Source of the DNA: an uncultured Paracoccaceae bacterium
GTDB taxonomy: Bacteria > Pseudomonadota > Alphaproteobacteria > Rhodobacterales > Rhodobacteraceae
Assembly (NCBI GenBank): GCA_947503765.1
Contig: CANNFA010000002.1
Location: forward strand, 244,501-308,500
Direction of reading: 5' to 3'
DNA: 64,000 bases
A model generated the notes under the pieces. That model was not told the origin of the DNA. It was given only the letters and a program-made list of their open reading frames with translations, and did no database searches. Numbering within the stretch: the stretch's first letter is position 1; every line of letters begins with the position of its first letter. The position numbers and the translations under genes were made by a program. Shown one piece after another: positions 41,830 through 51,351 of this stretch.

Positions 41830-43214
41830 AGCAGCATCACCGCCGCCAGCCCGAGGAACGCGAAAAAGCCGACGATATCCGTCACCGTGGTCACGAAGGC
41901 GCCCGAGGCCAGGGCCGGGTCGATCCGCAGCCGGTCGAGGATCACCGGGATCATCGTGCCCGCCAGCCCCGCGACGATCAGGTTGATCACCATGGCGATC
42001 CCGATGACGACCCCCAGCATCGGCGCGCCGAACCAGACCACGCCGACGATCCCCATCACCACCGCGAACAGCACGCCGTTCACCAGCCCCACCAGAACCT
42101 CGCGCCGGATCACCCGCCACACGTTGGATCCGGTCAGATCGCGCGTGGCGATGGCGCGCACCGCGACGGTCAACGACTGCGTGCCCGCATTGCCCCCCAT
42201 CGAGGCGACGATCGGCATCAGCACCGCCAGCGCCACGAATTGCGCAATGGTCGTGTCGAACAGCGAGATCACCATGGACGCCAGGATCGCCGTCACCAGG
42301 TTGACCGCCAGCCACGGAAACCGGCGGCGGGTGGTGGCCATGACCTTGTCGGACAGGCTCGATTCGTCGCTGACCCCGGCAAGGCGCAGGATGTCCTCCT
42401 CGTGCTCCTCGTCCAGCACGATCATCGCGTCGTCGATGGTGATCACCCCGACAAGCCGACCGGCGGCATCCACCACGGGTGCGGAAATCAGGTGGTACTG
42501 GTTGAAGGCATAGGCGACATCGCCCTCGTCCTCGTCGGCGGCGATGGTGCGGAACGTGTCCTCGGCGATGTCGATAAGGCGCGTGGCGCGCGGCGCACCC
42601 AGGATCTTGCCCAGCGTGACATTGGCGACCGGCCGGTAGCGCGGATCGACCAGGGTCATGTGATAGAAATCGTCGGGCAGATCCTCGCGCGAGCGCAGGT
42701 GGTCGATCGCCTCGCCCACGGTCCAGTGTTCGGGGCCGGCCACGACCTCGCGCTGCATCATCCGGCCGGCGGTGAATTCAGGGAAGTTCAGCGCCTGTTC
42801 GACGGCCAGCCGGTCGGTATCCTCCAGCGTGCGCAGGATTTCCTGCTGCTGCGGCGCGCCCAGATCCTCGAGGATGTCGACCACATCGTCCGAGTCCAGC
42901 TCGCGCATCGCGCCGGTCAGAACCGCCGGCGACAGCAGCGAAATCACCTCTTCGCGGATGGATTCGTCGATCTCCGACAGGATTTCGCCGTCGATCTCGT
43001 GCTCGTAGGCTTTCAGGATCGCGGCGCGCGATGCGTAGTCGACCTGTTCCAGAAGGTCGGCGATGTCGGCCGGGTGCAACGGCTCCATCAGCCGGGTGAC
43101 GGTGTCCCGGTCGCCGTTCTCGGCCGCCTGGGAAATCGCGGCGACGGTGTCGCGATCCAGCTCGTAGCGGTCGTCGTCGTCGCGGTGTTCTTCGCCGTAC
43201 TGTTCTTCGACCAT
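41826..43214 (-). CDS. mgtE: Magnesium transporter MgtE
   Basis: A 462-residue magnesium channel of the inner membrane. An acidic N-terminal MgtE_N superhelical domain (about 25-135, with repeats such as LHPADIADLLEQVD and LDSDDVVDILEDLG) is followed by a CBS pair (about 145-270) that senses magnesium. The rest is a five-helix membrane domain with VLMPIVASMGGNAGTQSLTVAVRAIA, the pore motif. ATG 43214 is preferred to the more upstream 43271 because GGGGACAGG precedes it and the extra codons are unlike MgtE. It is the first gene of a minus-strand run with 5-FCL and the YmdB-like gene. Confidence 0.95.
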   Translation of the reverse strand: MVEEQYGEEHRDDDDRYELDRDTVAAISQAAENGDRDTVTRLMEPLHPADIADLLEQVDYASRAAILKAYEHEIDGEILSEIDESIREEVISLLSPAVLTGAMRELDSDDVVDILEDLGAPQQQEILRTLEDTDRLAVEQALNFPEFTAGRMMQREVVAGPEHWTVGEAIDHLRSREDLPDDFYHMTLVDPRYRPVANVTLGKILGAPRATRLIDIAEDTFRTIAADEDEGDVAYAFNQYHLISAPVVDAAGRLVGVITIDDAMIVLDEEHEEDILRLAGVSDESSLSDKVMATTRRRFPWLAVNLVTAILASMVISLFDTTIAQFVALAVLMPIVASMGGNAGTQSLTVAVRAIATRDLTGSNVWRVIRREVLVGLVNGVLFAVVMGIVGVVWFGAPMLGVVIGIAMVINLIVAGLAGTMIPVILDRLRIDPALASGAFVTTVTDIVGFFAFLGLAAVMLL

Positions 43215-43383
43215 GACCTGTCCCCTTGTCTTCGCACCCTCATAAAACGTGACCGGGGCGGATTGAAACAAAAGATGGGGCTTGGCGGCATGTTCGCGGT
43301 GGGCCGCGCGGAATTCGCAGATTTACCATCGGGGGCGGGCGGCGTATCGTCCGGCGGTTGTGCACGAAGAAAGGGTCGCGAGC

Positions 43384-44673
43384 ATGGGCAAGACACTGAT
43401 CCTCGGGCAGACGCTGGCCTTTGTCGCCGATCCGTTCCACGCCCCGGTGGCCGAGGCCGCGCGCCACGAGCGGCGCGGCGGCGTCCTGGTCGAGGCGGGG
43501 CGCATCGCGGCGTTGGGCACGGCCGATGAGTTGCGCGCCGCGCATCCCGGCGCGCGCGTCGTCGATCACGGTGACGCACTGATCTGTGCCGGCTTCGTCG
43601 ATGCCCATGCGCATTATCCGCAGACCGCGATCATCGCCTCCTGGGGCAAGCGGCTGATCGACTGGCTGAACACCTATACCTTCCCCGAGGAGATGCGGTT
43701 CGGCGATCCTGCCTATGCCGCCGAGGTGGCGGCGCGGTATTTCGACCTGACGCTGGCGAACGGGACCACGACGGTCTGTTCCTACTGCACCAGCCATCCC
43801 GAAAGCGTCGATGCCTATTTCACCGAGGCAGAGCGGCGCGGGCTGCGCGCGGTGGGCGGCAAGACCTGCATGGATCGCAACGCGCCGGAGGGTCTGTGCG
43901 ACACGCCCGCGCGCGCCTACGACGAAAGCCGCGCGCTGCTGCAGCGGTGGCACGGCACCGGGCGGCTGGTCTACGCGATCACGCCGCGGTTTTCGCCCAC
44001 CTCCAGCTCCGCGCAGCTCGAGGCGCTGGGCGCGCTCTGGGCCGAACACCCGGACTGCCCGATGCAGACCCACCTGTCCGAGCAGACCGACGAGATCGCC
44101 TGGGCACGCAGCCTGTTCCCCGAGGCGCGCGATTACCTCGACACCTACGAAGCGTTCGGGCTGCTGGGGCCGGGCGCCGTTTACGGCCACGCGATCCACC
44201 TGGAGCCGCGCGAAAAGGACCGGCTGGCAGAGGTCGATGCGGCGCTGGTGCATTGCCCGACCTCCAACACCTTCATCGGCTCGGGGATCTTCGACACCGC
44301 CGGGCTGACCGCGCGCGGGCTGCGGATCGGGCTGGCCACCGATACCGGCGGCGGGTCGTCGTTCTCGATGCTGCGCACCATGGCCGCGGCCTATGAGTTG
44401 GGCCAGCTGAACGGCGGCGCGCTGCACCCGGCACAACTGATGTGGCTGGCCACGTCCGGCTCGGCACGGGCGCTGCGGCTGGAGGACCGGATCGGCAACC
44501 TGGCGGTCGGGATGGAGGCGGACCTCGCGGTGCTCGATCTGGCATCGACCCCCGCCATCGCGCAGCGCGCGGCGCGGGCCGAGGACTTCTGGGAGACGCT
44601 GTTTCCGACGATCATGATGGGCGACGACCGGGCAATGCGGGCAGTCTGGGCAGGCGGCGCGCAAGTGATCTGA
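43384..44673 (+). CDS. guaD: Guanine deaminase
   Basis: A 429-residue amidohydrolase converting guanine to xanthine and ammonia in purine breakdown. Zinc ligands are His75 and His77 in DAHAHYPQ, then QTHLSEQ and YGHAIHL, with the metal aspartate in ATDTGGGSS. IIASWGKRLIDWLNTYTFPEE, TVCSYCTSHPESVDAYF and GKTCMDRNAPE are guanine-deaminase specific. AAAGGG precedes ATG 43384. It is convergent with the 8-oxoguanine deaminase gene, so two guanine-type deaminases sit side by side; they are paralogous amidohydrolases, not a recent duplication by eye. Confidence 0.95.
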   Translation: MGKTLILGQTLAFVADPFHAPVAEAARHERRGGVLVEAGRIAALGTADELRAAHPGARVVDHGDALICAGFVDAHAHYPQTAIIASWGKRLIDWLNTYTFPEEMRFGDPAYAAEVAARYFDLTLANGTTTVCSYCTSHPESVDAYFTEAERRGLRAVGGKTCMDRNAPEGLCDTPARAYDESRALLQRWHGTGRLVYAITPRFSPTSSSAQLEALGALWAEHPDCPMQTHLSEQTDEIAWARSLFPEARDYLDTYEAFGLLGPGAVYGHAIHLEPREKDRLAEVDAALVHCPTSNTFIGSGIFDTAGLTARGLRIGLATDTGGGSSFSMLRTMAAAYELGQLNGGALHPAQLMWLATSGSARALRLEDRIGNLAVGMEADLAVLDLASTPAIAQRAARAEDFWETLFPTIMMGDDRAMRAVWAGGAQVI

Positions 44674-44676
44674 GCA

Positions 44677-44738
44677 ATGTGAAAAGAGTCACATATCCCG
44701 CAATCGAGTCCGTTATTTTGCGATTTTTGCGGCTAAAA
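44677..44738. terminator. Hairpins between the two deaminase genes
   Basis: ATGTGA (44677-44682) pairs with TCACAT (44689-44694) around AAAGAG. A second imperfect stem, CCGCAATCG with CGATTTTTGCGG, follows to about 44733 with several Ts. This AT-rich stretch between converging genes is a likely two-way terminator. Confidence 0.4.
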
Positions 44739-44755
44739 TCTTCATGAATCACGCA

Positions 44756-46096
44756 TCAAATCCCCTCGGCCAAATTCGCCACAAGCGCGTTCTGACGCGC
44801 GATCACGGCCGGAAGGTCGATGGTCGCAAGCTCTCCGCCGCGCACCACCTGCCGTCCTTCCACGAACAGATCGCGCACCCGCGTCGGCCCCGCCAGAAGC
44901 AGCGCGGCGGGATCCCACGACCCCGCGCTCTCGACGCCCGAGACGTCCCAGATCGCCAGGTCGGCGCGCATTCCCTCGTCGATGCGCCCGCAATCGTCGC
45001 GGCCCAGAACCTCCGCCCCGCCGCGCGTCGCCAGTTCCAGCGCGGCATGGGCCGCCATCGCCCCGGCACCGTTCTCCACCCGCTGAAGCAGCATCGCCAT
45101 CCGCGCCTCGGCTGCGAGGTTGCCCGCGTCGTTGGAGGCCGATCCGTCCACGCCAAGCCCGACCTTCACCCCCGCATCCAGCATCCGCCGCACCGGCGCG
45201 ATCCCCGAGCCAAGCCGGCAGTTGGAACAGGGGCAATGTGCGACCCCCGTCCCGGTGCGGGCGAACAGGTCGATCTCGGCGCCGTCCAGCTTGACGCAAT
45301 GGGCATGCCAGACGTCCGGCCCGGTCCAGCCCAGATCCTCGGCATATTGGCCGGGGCGACAGCCGAATTTCTCCTGGCTGTAGGCGACATCCTCGGCGTT
45401 TTCGGCCAGATGGGTGTGCAGCATCACCTTCTTGTCGCGGGCCAGAAGCGCGGTGTCGCGCATCAGCTCGCGGCTGACCGAGAACGGCGAACACGGCGCC
45501 AGCCCGACGCGCACCATGGCACCGGGCGCGGGGTCGTGAAAGGCGTCCACGACGCGGATCATGTCGGCCAGGATGTTCGGCTCTGCCTCGACCAGCGCAT
45601 CGGGCGGCAGGCCGCCCAGGCTTTCGCCGATGGACATGGCGCCGCGTGTCGGGTGAAACCGCAGGCCGATCTCGCGCGCCGCCGCGATCGTGTCGTCCAG
45701 CCGCGCGCCATTCGGGAACAGGTACAGATGATCGGCGCAGAGCGAGCAGCCCGACAGCGCCAGTTCGGCCAGCCCGGTCAAAGCCGAGACGTGCATTTCC
45801 TCGGGGCCAAGGCGCGCCCAGATCGGGTACAGTGTCTTGAGCCAGCCGAACAGCAGCGCGTCCTGACCGCCGGGCACCGCGCGGGTCAGGGTCTGGAAGA
45901 GGTGGTGATGGGTGTTCACCAGCCCCGGCGTGACGATGCAGCCCGCCGCGTCCAGAACCTTGCCCGTGGTGGTCAGCCCGCCGCCGATCTCGGCGATGGC
46001 GCCATCCCGGATCAGGATGTCGCAATCGAGGAATTCGTTTCGCTTGTCGTCCATGGTCAGGACGCACCGGGCGCCTTGGATCAGGGTCTCGGTCAT
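44756..46096 (-). CDS. 8-oxoguanine deaminase
   Basis: A 446-residue amidohydrolase. Zinc ligands are in NTHHHLFQTL (residues 61-66; His63 and His65), LHTHLAEN and HAHCVKLDG, with the aspartate in GVDGSASND. CPCSNCRLGSGIAPV and ADHLYLFPNGA are landmarks of the 8-oxoguanine deaminase branch, which turns 8-oxoguanine into urate. Other members deaminate hydroxyatrazine or isoxanthopterin, so the substrate is family inference. The start is ATG 46096; the gene diverges from gltX with 120 bases between. Together with guaD it would feed purine catabolism to urate and xanthine. Confidence 0.9.
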   Translation of the reverse strand: MTETLIQGARCVLTMDDKRNEFLDCDILIRDGAIAEIGGGLTTTGKVLDAAGCIVTPGLVNTHHHLFQTLTRAVPGGQDALLFGWLKTLYPIWARLGPEEMHVSALTGLAELALSGCSLCADHLYLFPNGARLDDTIAAAREIGLRFHPTRGAMSIGESLGGLPPDALVEAEPNILADMIRVVDAFHDPAPGAMVRVGLAPCSPFSVSRELMRDTALLARDKKVMLHTHLAENAEDVAYSQEKFGCRPGQYAEDLGWTGPDVWHAHCVKLDGAEIDLFARTGTGVAHCPCSNCRLGSGIAPVRRMLDAGVKVGLGVDGSASNDAGNLAAEARMAMLLQRVENGAGAMAAHAALELATRGGAEVLGRDDCGRIDEGMRADLAIWDVSGVESAGSWDPAALLLAGPTRVRDLFVEGRQVVRGGELATIDLPAVIARQNALVANLAEGI

Positions 46097-46216
46097 CTCA
46101 TGCGCTCCGCTGCCGTTCTGCGCGTGATCCTAGCGCGCGCTGCGGCGCCGGCCAAGCGGGGCGCAGTGGACAAGGCGCAAAGCCTGTGACAGAGCAGCGC
46201 GCAAGGAGACCCGCCC

Positions 46217-47542
46217 ATGACCACCACCCGTTTCGCCCCGTCGCCCACCGGATTCCTGCATGTCGGCAACCTGCGCACCGCGCTGTTCAACTTTCTGATC
46301 GCGCGCAAGGCCGGGGGCACGTTCATCCTGCGGCTCGACGACACCGACCCCGAGCGGTCGAAGGAACATTTCGTCGACGCGATCCGCGAGGATCTCGAAT
46401 GGCTGGGCCTGACCTGGGACCGGGTGGAACGGCAGTCGCAGCGGCTGGATCGCTATGCCGCCGCCGCGGATACGCTGCGCGGCAAGGACCGGCTTTACGA
46501 GGCGTTCGAGACGCCGACCGAACTGGACCTGAAGCGCAAGAAACAATTGAACATGGGCAAGCCGCCGGTCTATGACCGCGCCGCGCTGGACCTCACGGAC
46601 GCCGACCGCGACCGGCTGCGCGCGGAACGGGGCGGGCATTGGCGGTTCCTGCTGGACCGCGACCGGATCGAGTGGCAGGACAGCATCCTCGGGGCCACGT
46701 CGATCGACGCGGCCAGCGTGTCGGACCCGGTGCTGATCCGCGGCGACGGTCAGGTGCTTTATACGCTGGCCTCGGTCGTCGACGACACCGAGATGTGCGT
46801 GACCCATGTCGTGCGCGGCGCCGACCACGTGACCAACACGGCGACCCAGATCCAGATCATCGAGGCGCTGGGCGGCACCGTGCCGAACTTTGCCCACCAT
46901 TCGCTGCTGACCGGCCCGCAGGGCGAGGCGCTGTCGAAACGGCTGGGCACGCTGGCGCTGCGCGATCTGCGCGACCAGGGGGTCGAGCCGATGGCGCTTC
47001 TGTCGCTGCTGGCGCGGCTCGGCTCGGCCGACCCGGTGGAGCTGCGCGGATCCGTGGACGAGCTGATCGAAGGTTTCGACATCGCCCGTTTCGGCGCGGC
47101 GCCCACCAAGTTCGACGTGAACGATCTGTTCCCGCTGACCGCCCGCCACCTTGCCGCACAGCCGTTCGCGGCGGTCGCGGATGACATCCGCGCGCTGGGC
47201 GTGCCGGACGCCATCGCGCCGGCCTTCTGGAAGGCGGTGCACGAGAACATCGCGGCGCGCGCCGACATGGCCGAGTGGTGGGCGGTGTTCCGGGACGGCG
47301 CGCCGCAGCCGGCGCTGGACGAGGGCGACCGCGCCTTCGTGGCCGAGGCGCTGGCGCTGTTGCCGCCGCATCCCTACGGCCCCGAGACCTGGGGCGCCTG
47401 GACCGCCGCCGTAAAGGAAAAGACCGGCCGCAAGGGCAAGGCGCTGTTCATGCCGCTGCGCCTTGCCGTCACCGGCCGCGCGCGCGGGCCGGAAATGGCG
47501 GACGTGATGCCGCTGCTGCAACAGCCGCCGAAACCGGCCTGA
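46217..47542 (+). CDS. gltX: Glutamate--tRNA ligase (short, cysteine-free form)
   Basis: A 441-residue class I aminoacyl-tRNA synthetase charging tRNA-Glu (and tRNA-Gln where GatCAB is used). The HIGH motif is HVGN at residues 15-18 (FAPSPTGFLHVGNLRTALFN) and the KMSKS counterpart is ALSKRLG. The zinc-binding cysteines of E. coli GluRS are absent: that stretch reads LYEAFETPTELDLKRKKQLN. Alphaproteobacteria commonly carry two gltX genes and the short one looks like this, so a second copy is expected elsewhere. AAGGAGA precedes ATG 46217. Its stop is 7 bases from the end of the convergent glucosidase gene. Confidence 0.95.
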   Translation: MTTTRFAPSPTGFLHVGNLRTALFNFLIARKAGGTFILRLDDTDPERSKEHFVDAIREDLEWLGLTWDRVERQSQRLDRYAAAADTLRGKDRLYEAFETPTELDLKRKKQLNMGKPPVYDRAALDLTDADRDRLRAERGGHWRFLLDRDRIEWQDSILGATSIDAASVSDPVLIRGDGQVLYTLASVVDDTEMCVTHVVRGADHVTNTATQIQIIEALGGTVPNFAHHSLLTGPQGEALSKRLGTLALRDLRDQGVEPMALLSLLARLGSADPVELRGSVDELIEGFDIARFGAAPTKFDVNDLFPLTARHLAAQPFAAVADDIRALGVPDAIAPAFWKAVHENIAARADMAEWWAVFRDGAPQPALDEGDRAFVAEALALLPPHPYGPETWGAWTAAVKEKTGRKGKALFMPLRLAVTGRARGPEMADVMPLLQQPPKPA

Positions 47543-47549
47543 GCGCGTC

Positions 47550-49142
47550 TTACGCCTTCCGCAGGATCATCACCCCGTTCGGCCCCAGCCGCACCTTGCC
47601 GCCGTCCAATTCCGCCGCCTCGGCCAGCAGCACCTCGCCGGCCTCGGGCAGGGTATGCTCCACCGCGTCCGGCGACAGGTTGAACACGCACAGCACGTCC
47701 TTGCCGCGCCGGTAGGCCAGCACCGGGTCCGCGCTGTCCGTGAACGCCATCTTCCCGGTGCGCAGCGCCGGTTCCGCGCGGCGCAGCGCCAGCATCCGCC
47801 GGTAGAAGGCCAGCACGCTGTCTTCGCCGCCCTGCCGGTCCACCGAGCGCTCGCGCTGCGGCGCCTTGACCGGCAGCCAGGTGCGATTGGCGACCGAGAA
47901 CCCGGCATTCGGCGCGTCCGCCTCCCACGTCATCGGTGTGCGGCAGCCATCGCGGCCCTTGATCTCGGGCCAGAAATTGATGCCGTCCGGGTCGGTCAAC
48001 TCGTCGAACTCCAGCTCGGTCTCCAACTGGCCCAGTTCCTCGCCCTGATAAAGACAGACCGACCCCTCGAAGGTCAGCAGCATCGCCGCCGACAATTTGG
48101 CCAGCGCGGCGCTGTCCGTGCCGTGCTTGCGCCAGCGGGTGACGTGCCGTTCCACATCGTGGTTGGAAAATGCCCAGCATGGCCAGCCCTCCGGCGCGCC
48201 GTCGAAGAACTGCGCGATCCGGCTGCGAAAGAAGGCGGGCGAGAATTTCGGGCCCAGGAACTCGAAGGAATAGGCCATGTGCAGACGCCGCCCCGAGGTA
48301 TAGGCGCCCATCAGGTCGATGGAATGGTGGCTGTCGCCCACCTCTCCGACCATGGTGCGGGCGTCGTATTCGTCCAGCAGCGCGCGCATCCGCTGGAGGA
48401 AGGCCAGGTTTTCCGGCTGGTTCTTGGAATGCAGGTGATATTGCATGTCATAGGGTTTGCGCGCCGGTTCGTCATGGCGCACCGGATCGGCCGGATCGTC
48501 GGGCAGCCGCGCATCGTGAAAGTAGAAATTCACCGTATCGAGGCGGAACCCGTCCACCCCGCGCTCCAGCCAGAAGCGCATGTTCTCCAGGTGCCAATCC
48601 TGCACGTCCGGGTTGTGGAAATTGAAATCCGGCTGATCCTTCAGGAAGTTGTGGAAATAGTATTGCCGCCGCCGGCTGTCCCATTCCCACGCCCCGCCGC
48701 CGAAGATCGCCTGCCAGTTGTTCGGCGGCGATCCGTCCGGTTTCGGGTCGGCCCAGACGTACCAATCCGCCTTCGGCCCGGTCCGCGCGGCGCGCGATTG
48801 GGTGAAGAACGGGTGCTGGTCGGACGAATGCGACAGCACCTGGTCGATGATCACCTTCAGGCCCAAGGCATGCGCGCGGGCCAGCAGCGCGTCGAAATCG
48901 GCCAGCGTGCCGAAGACCGGGTCGATGCCGCGATAATCGGACACGTCATAGCCCATGTCCTTCATCGGCGAGGTGAAGACCGGGCTGAGCCAGATCGCAT
49001 CCACCCCCAGCCCCGCCACATGGTCGAGCCGCGCGGTGATGCCCGGCAGATCGCCGATCCCGTCGCCCGTCGCATCCATGAAGGAGCGCGGGTAAATCTG
49101 GTAGGTGACCGAGCCGCGCCACCAATTGTCGTCACGCATCAT
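47550..49142 (-). CDS. GH13 alpha-glucosidase / oligo-1,6-glucosidase
   Basis: A 530-residue cytosolic glycoside hydrolase family 13 enzyme that removes glucose from the non-reducing end of malto- or isomalto-oligosaccharides. The TIM barrel begins WWRGSVTYQIYPRSFMDATGDGIGDLPGI. Catalytic residues are the nucleophile Asp in GFRLDTVNFY, the acid Glu in MVGEVGDSH and the stabiliser Asp in FSNHDVERH. The HSSDQHPFF and GYDVSDYRGIDP regions are typical of subfamily 23/30. ATG 49142 and 49139 are adjacent; AAGGGG lies upstream of both. No sugar transporter is in the window, so the natural sugar is open. Confidence 0.93.
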   Translation of the reverse strand: MMRDDNWWRGSVTYQIYPRSFMDATGDGIGDLPGITARLDHVAGLGVDAIWLSPVFTSPMKDMGYDVSDYRGIDPVFGTLADFDALLARAHALGLKVIIDQVLSHSSDQHPFFTQSRAARTGPKADWYVWADPKPDGSPPNNWQAIFGGGAWEWDSRRRQYYFHNFLKDQPDFNFHNPDVQDWHLENMRFWLERGVDGFRLDTVNFYFHDARLPDDPADPVRHDEPARKPYDMQYHLHSKNQPENLAFLQRMRALLDEYDARTMVGEVGDSHHSIDLMGAYTSGRRLHMAYSFEFLGPKFSPAFFRSRIAQFFDGAPEGWPCWAFSNHDVERHVTRWRKHGTDSAALAKLSAAMLLTFEGSVCLYQGEELGQLETELEFDELTDPDGINFWPEIKGRDGCRTPMTWEADAPNAGFSVANRTWLPVKAPQRERSVDRQGGEDSVLAFYRRMLALRRAEPALRTGKMAFTDSADPVLAYRRGKDVLCVFNLSPDAVEHTLPEAGEVLLAEAAELDGGKVRLGPNGVMILRKA

Positions 49143-49251
49143 CGGGCATCCCCTTTTCTGCATTGCCTGCCGGATTGCCGCATTTCACGCGAAAACGCCA
49201 GACCAAGGCAACCGTCAAGGTTGCCGGTCGGTGTTGCGGTGCGGAGGGAGT

Positions 49252-49327
<76 letters not shown>

Positions 49328-49535
49328 ACTGAGACACGTCGCGGTCAAGGCGCCACGGGACTTCGCCCGAACGCGGCTGAACACGACCTGTTCTCGGCGC
49401 GGTATGTGATGGCTTTCGCCGCTGCTGTCAAGAACCTGCTTGGCCGGTCCGGCACCTTCTGGTCCTTCGAAAAGCCGCTGCTGTGCGCGGCCGCGAAGGA
49501 CGCTATGGTAAGGGCGGACCAAACGGGAATGCGCG

Positions 49536-50834
49536 ATGCTGTCGAAACGTCTTTGGAAGCTGCTGCAATTGTCGCGCAAGATCTGGGTGCGCACCTCGCT
49601 GATCGCCATTCTCGCGCTGATCGCGGTCGGTGCCTCGGCGGTTCTGGGATGGATGATCCCCGAGGAACTGACCCAGCGGTTCGGCCCCGACGCGGTGATG
49701 CCGCTGCTCAACATCCTTGCCAGCTCGATGCTGGCGGTGGTGACGTTCTCGCTGTCGGTCATGGTCGCCGCGTTCCGGCAGGCGTCCTCGCAGGTCACGC
49801 CGCGCGCGCACCGCCTGCTGCTGGAGGACACGACCACGCAGACGGTGCTGGCGACCTTCCTCGGGGCGTTCATCTTTGCGCTGCTGGCGCTGGTGCTGTT
49901 CCGCGCCGGGTTCTACTCGGCCCGCGACGCGGTGGTGGTGTTCGCCTTCACCGTGCTGGTGATCGCGCTGGTCGTTCTGGCGATTCTGCGCTGGATCGCG
50001 CATCTGTCGCGGCTTGGCAGCATGGACGAGACGATGCAGCAACTCGAAAGCCGGGTCAGCCGCACGCTCTACAATCATCGCCGGTGGCCGGGGATCGGGG
50101 CGGCGACCTATACCGATGCGGACGATGTGCCGCAGGGCGCGGTGCCGGTCCTGTCGCCGGTGGCGGGCTATGTGCGCCATATCGACATCCGCGCGGTGCA
50201 GAACGCGGCAGAGGCGCGGGGCTGCCAAGTCCGCCTGTCGGCGATTCCCGGCGACTGGGTGGGCGCGGATGATGTGCTGGGCCATGTCGATCATGCGGGC
50301 AAGGACACGGCCGAGCGGATCGTGAACGCCTATTCGTTGTCGGCCCTGCGCAATTTCGACCAGGATCCGCGATTCGGCCTGTTCGTCATGGCCGAAATCG
50401 CGGTGCGCGCGCTGTCGCCCGGCATCAACGATCCGGGCACGGCGATCGAGGTGATCGCGCGGCTTGAACGGATGCTCACCGAGCATTCGCCGGATAGCAT
50501 AGTCGCCGAGACGCCGGATTTCGCCAATGTCCGCGTGCGCCTCCTGCCCGAGGCAGAGCTGATCGACGAGGCGTTCGCGATGATGGCCCGCGACGGCGCC
50601 GGCATGGTCGAGGTGGCGCGCCGCCTGCTGGGCACGCTGCGGCGGCTGGCAAGGTCGCGCGATCCCGAACTGTCCGTGGCCGCGCGCGAGCTGGCCCGCT
50701 ACGCCATTGCCGCGGCCGAAACCGCGCTGAGCCGCGAGCACGATCTTGAACGGCTGCATGCGGCGGTGGCCGGCTGGAACAGCTTCGCCCAGGAGGCCGA
50801 GCCCGAACCGCTGGTGGTCCGGCCCCGGCGCTGA
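49536..50834 (+). CDS. DUF2254 membrane protein
   Basis: A 432-residue predicted membrane protein of the DUF2254 family. Four hydrophobic segments lie in the first 155 residues (SLIAILALIAVGASAVLGW, LLNILASSMLAVVTFSLSVMV, VLATFLGAFIFALLALVLF and AVVVFAFTVLVIALVVLAIL). A soluble C-terminal domain follows. FSLSVMVAAFRQASSQVTPRAHRLLLEDTTTQ and FDQDPRFGLFVMAEIAVRALSPGINDPGTA are the conserved family stretches. Function is unknown. ATG 49536 has only a weak GGGA ahead of it. The stop is 4 bases from the end of the convergent trxC gene; 208 bases without other genes separate it from the tRNA. Confidence 0.88.
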   Translation: MLSKRLWKLLQLSRKIWVRTSLIAILALIAVGASAVLGWMIPEELTQRFGPDAVMPLLNILASSMLAVVTFSLSVMVAAFRQASSQVTPRAHRLLLEDTTTQTVLATFLGAFIFALLALVLFRAGFYSARDAVVVFAFTVLVIALVVLAILRWIAHLSRLGSMDETMQQLESRVSRTLYNHRRWPGIGAATYTDADDVPQGAVPVLSPVAGYVRHIDIRAVQNAAEARGCQVRLSAIPGDWVGADDVLGHVDHAGKDTAERIVNAYSLSALRNFDQDPRFGLFVMAEIAVRALSPGINDPGTAIEVIARLERMLTEHSPDSIVAETPDFANVRVRLLPEAELIDEAFAMMARDGAGMVEVARRLLGTLRRLARSRDPELSVAARELARYAIAAAETALSREHDLERLHAAVAGWNSFAQEAEPEPLVVRPRR

Positions 50835-50838
50835 GCCG

Positions 50839-51279
50839 TCAGGCCACGCGGTCGCCGCGCGCGAAAGCCTCGATCTGCGCGGCGGGGCGTGCGCCCGCCA
50901 GGCGCGCCGCCTCGCGGCCGCCGCGGAACGCGATCAGCGCCGGAATGCCGCGGATGTTGAAGCGCACGGTGGCATCGGGGTTGGCCATCGTGTCGACCTT
51001 GGCAAAGCGGATCGCGGGGGCCGATGCCTGCGCGGCCTTGGCGAATTCCGGCGCCATCATCCGGCAGGGGCCGCACCAATCGGCCCAGAAATCCACGATC
51101 AGCGGCAGATCGTCGGTTTTCGCCGCTTTTTCCAGCGTCGCAAGGTCGATCTCGTGCACCTTGCCCGAGACCAGTCTGGTCCCGCAGACCCCGCATTTCG
51201 GCCCTTTGCCCAGCTTGTCGGACGGCACCCGGTTGGCCGATCCGCAGTCGAGGCAGATGAGTTTCGTCTGGCCGGACAT
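50839..51279 (-). CDS. trxC: Thioredoxin TrxC (thioredoxin 2 with zinc finger)
   Basis: A 146-residue cytosolic disulphide reductase. The N-terminal zinc finger has Cys9, Cys12, Cys29 and Cys32 (ICLDCGSANRVPSD..KCGVCG), the mark of thioredoxin 2. The thioredoxin fold carries the active site WCGPC at residues 68-72 and the cis-proline in RGIPALIAF. E. coli TrxC is induced by oxidative stress through OxyR. ATG 51279 is preferred to 51303 because it directly precedes the zinc finger. A large palindromic repeat lies upstream (51352-51464). Confidence 0.95.
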   Translation of the reverse strand: MSGQTKLICLDCGSANRVPSDKLGKGPKCGVCGTRLVSGKVHEIDLATLEKAAKTDDLPLIVDFWADWCGPCRMMAPEFAKAAQASAPAIRFAKVDTMANPDATVRFNIRGIPALIAFRGGREAARLAGARPAAQIEAFARGDRVA

Positions 51280-51351
51280 CGCCGCGCTCCCGTTCAAATT
51301 CAATCACTCGAATATATCGGAAGCGCGGCGCGATTGCGCAAGGGGCGGGCG

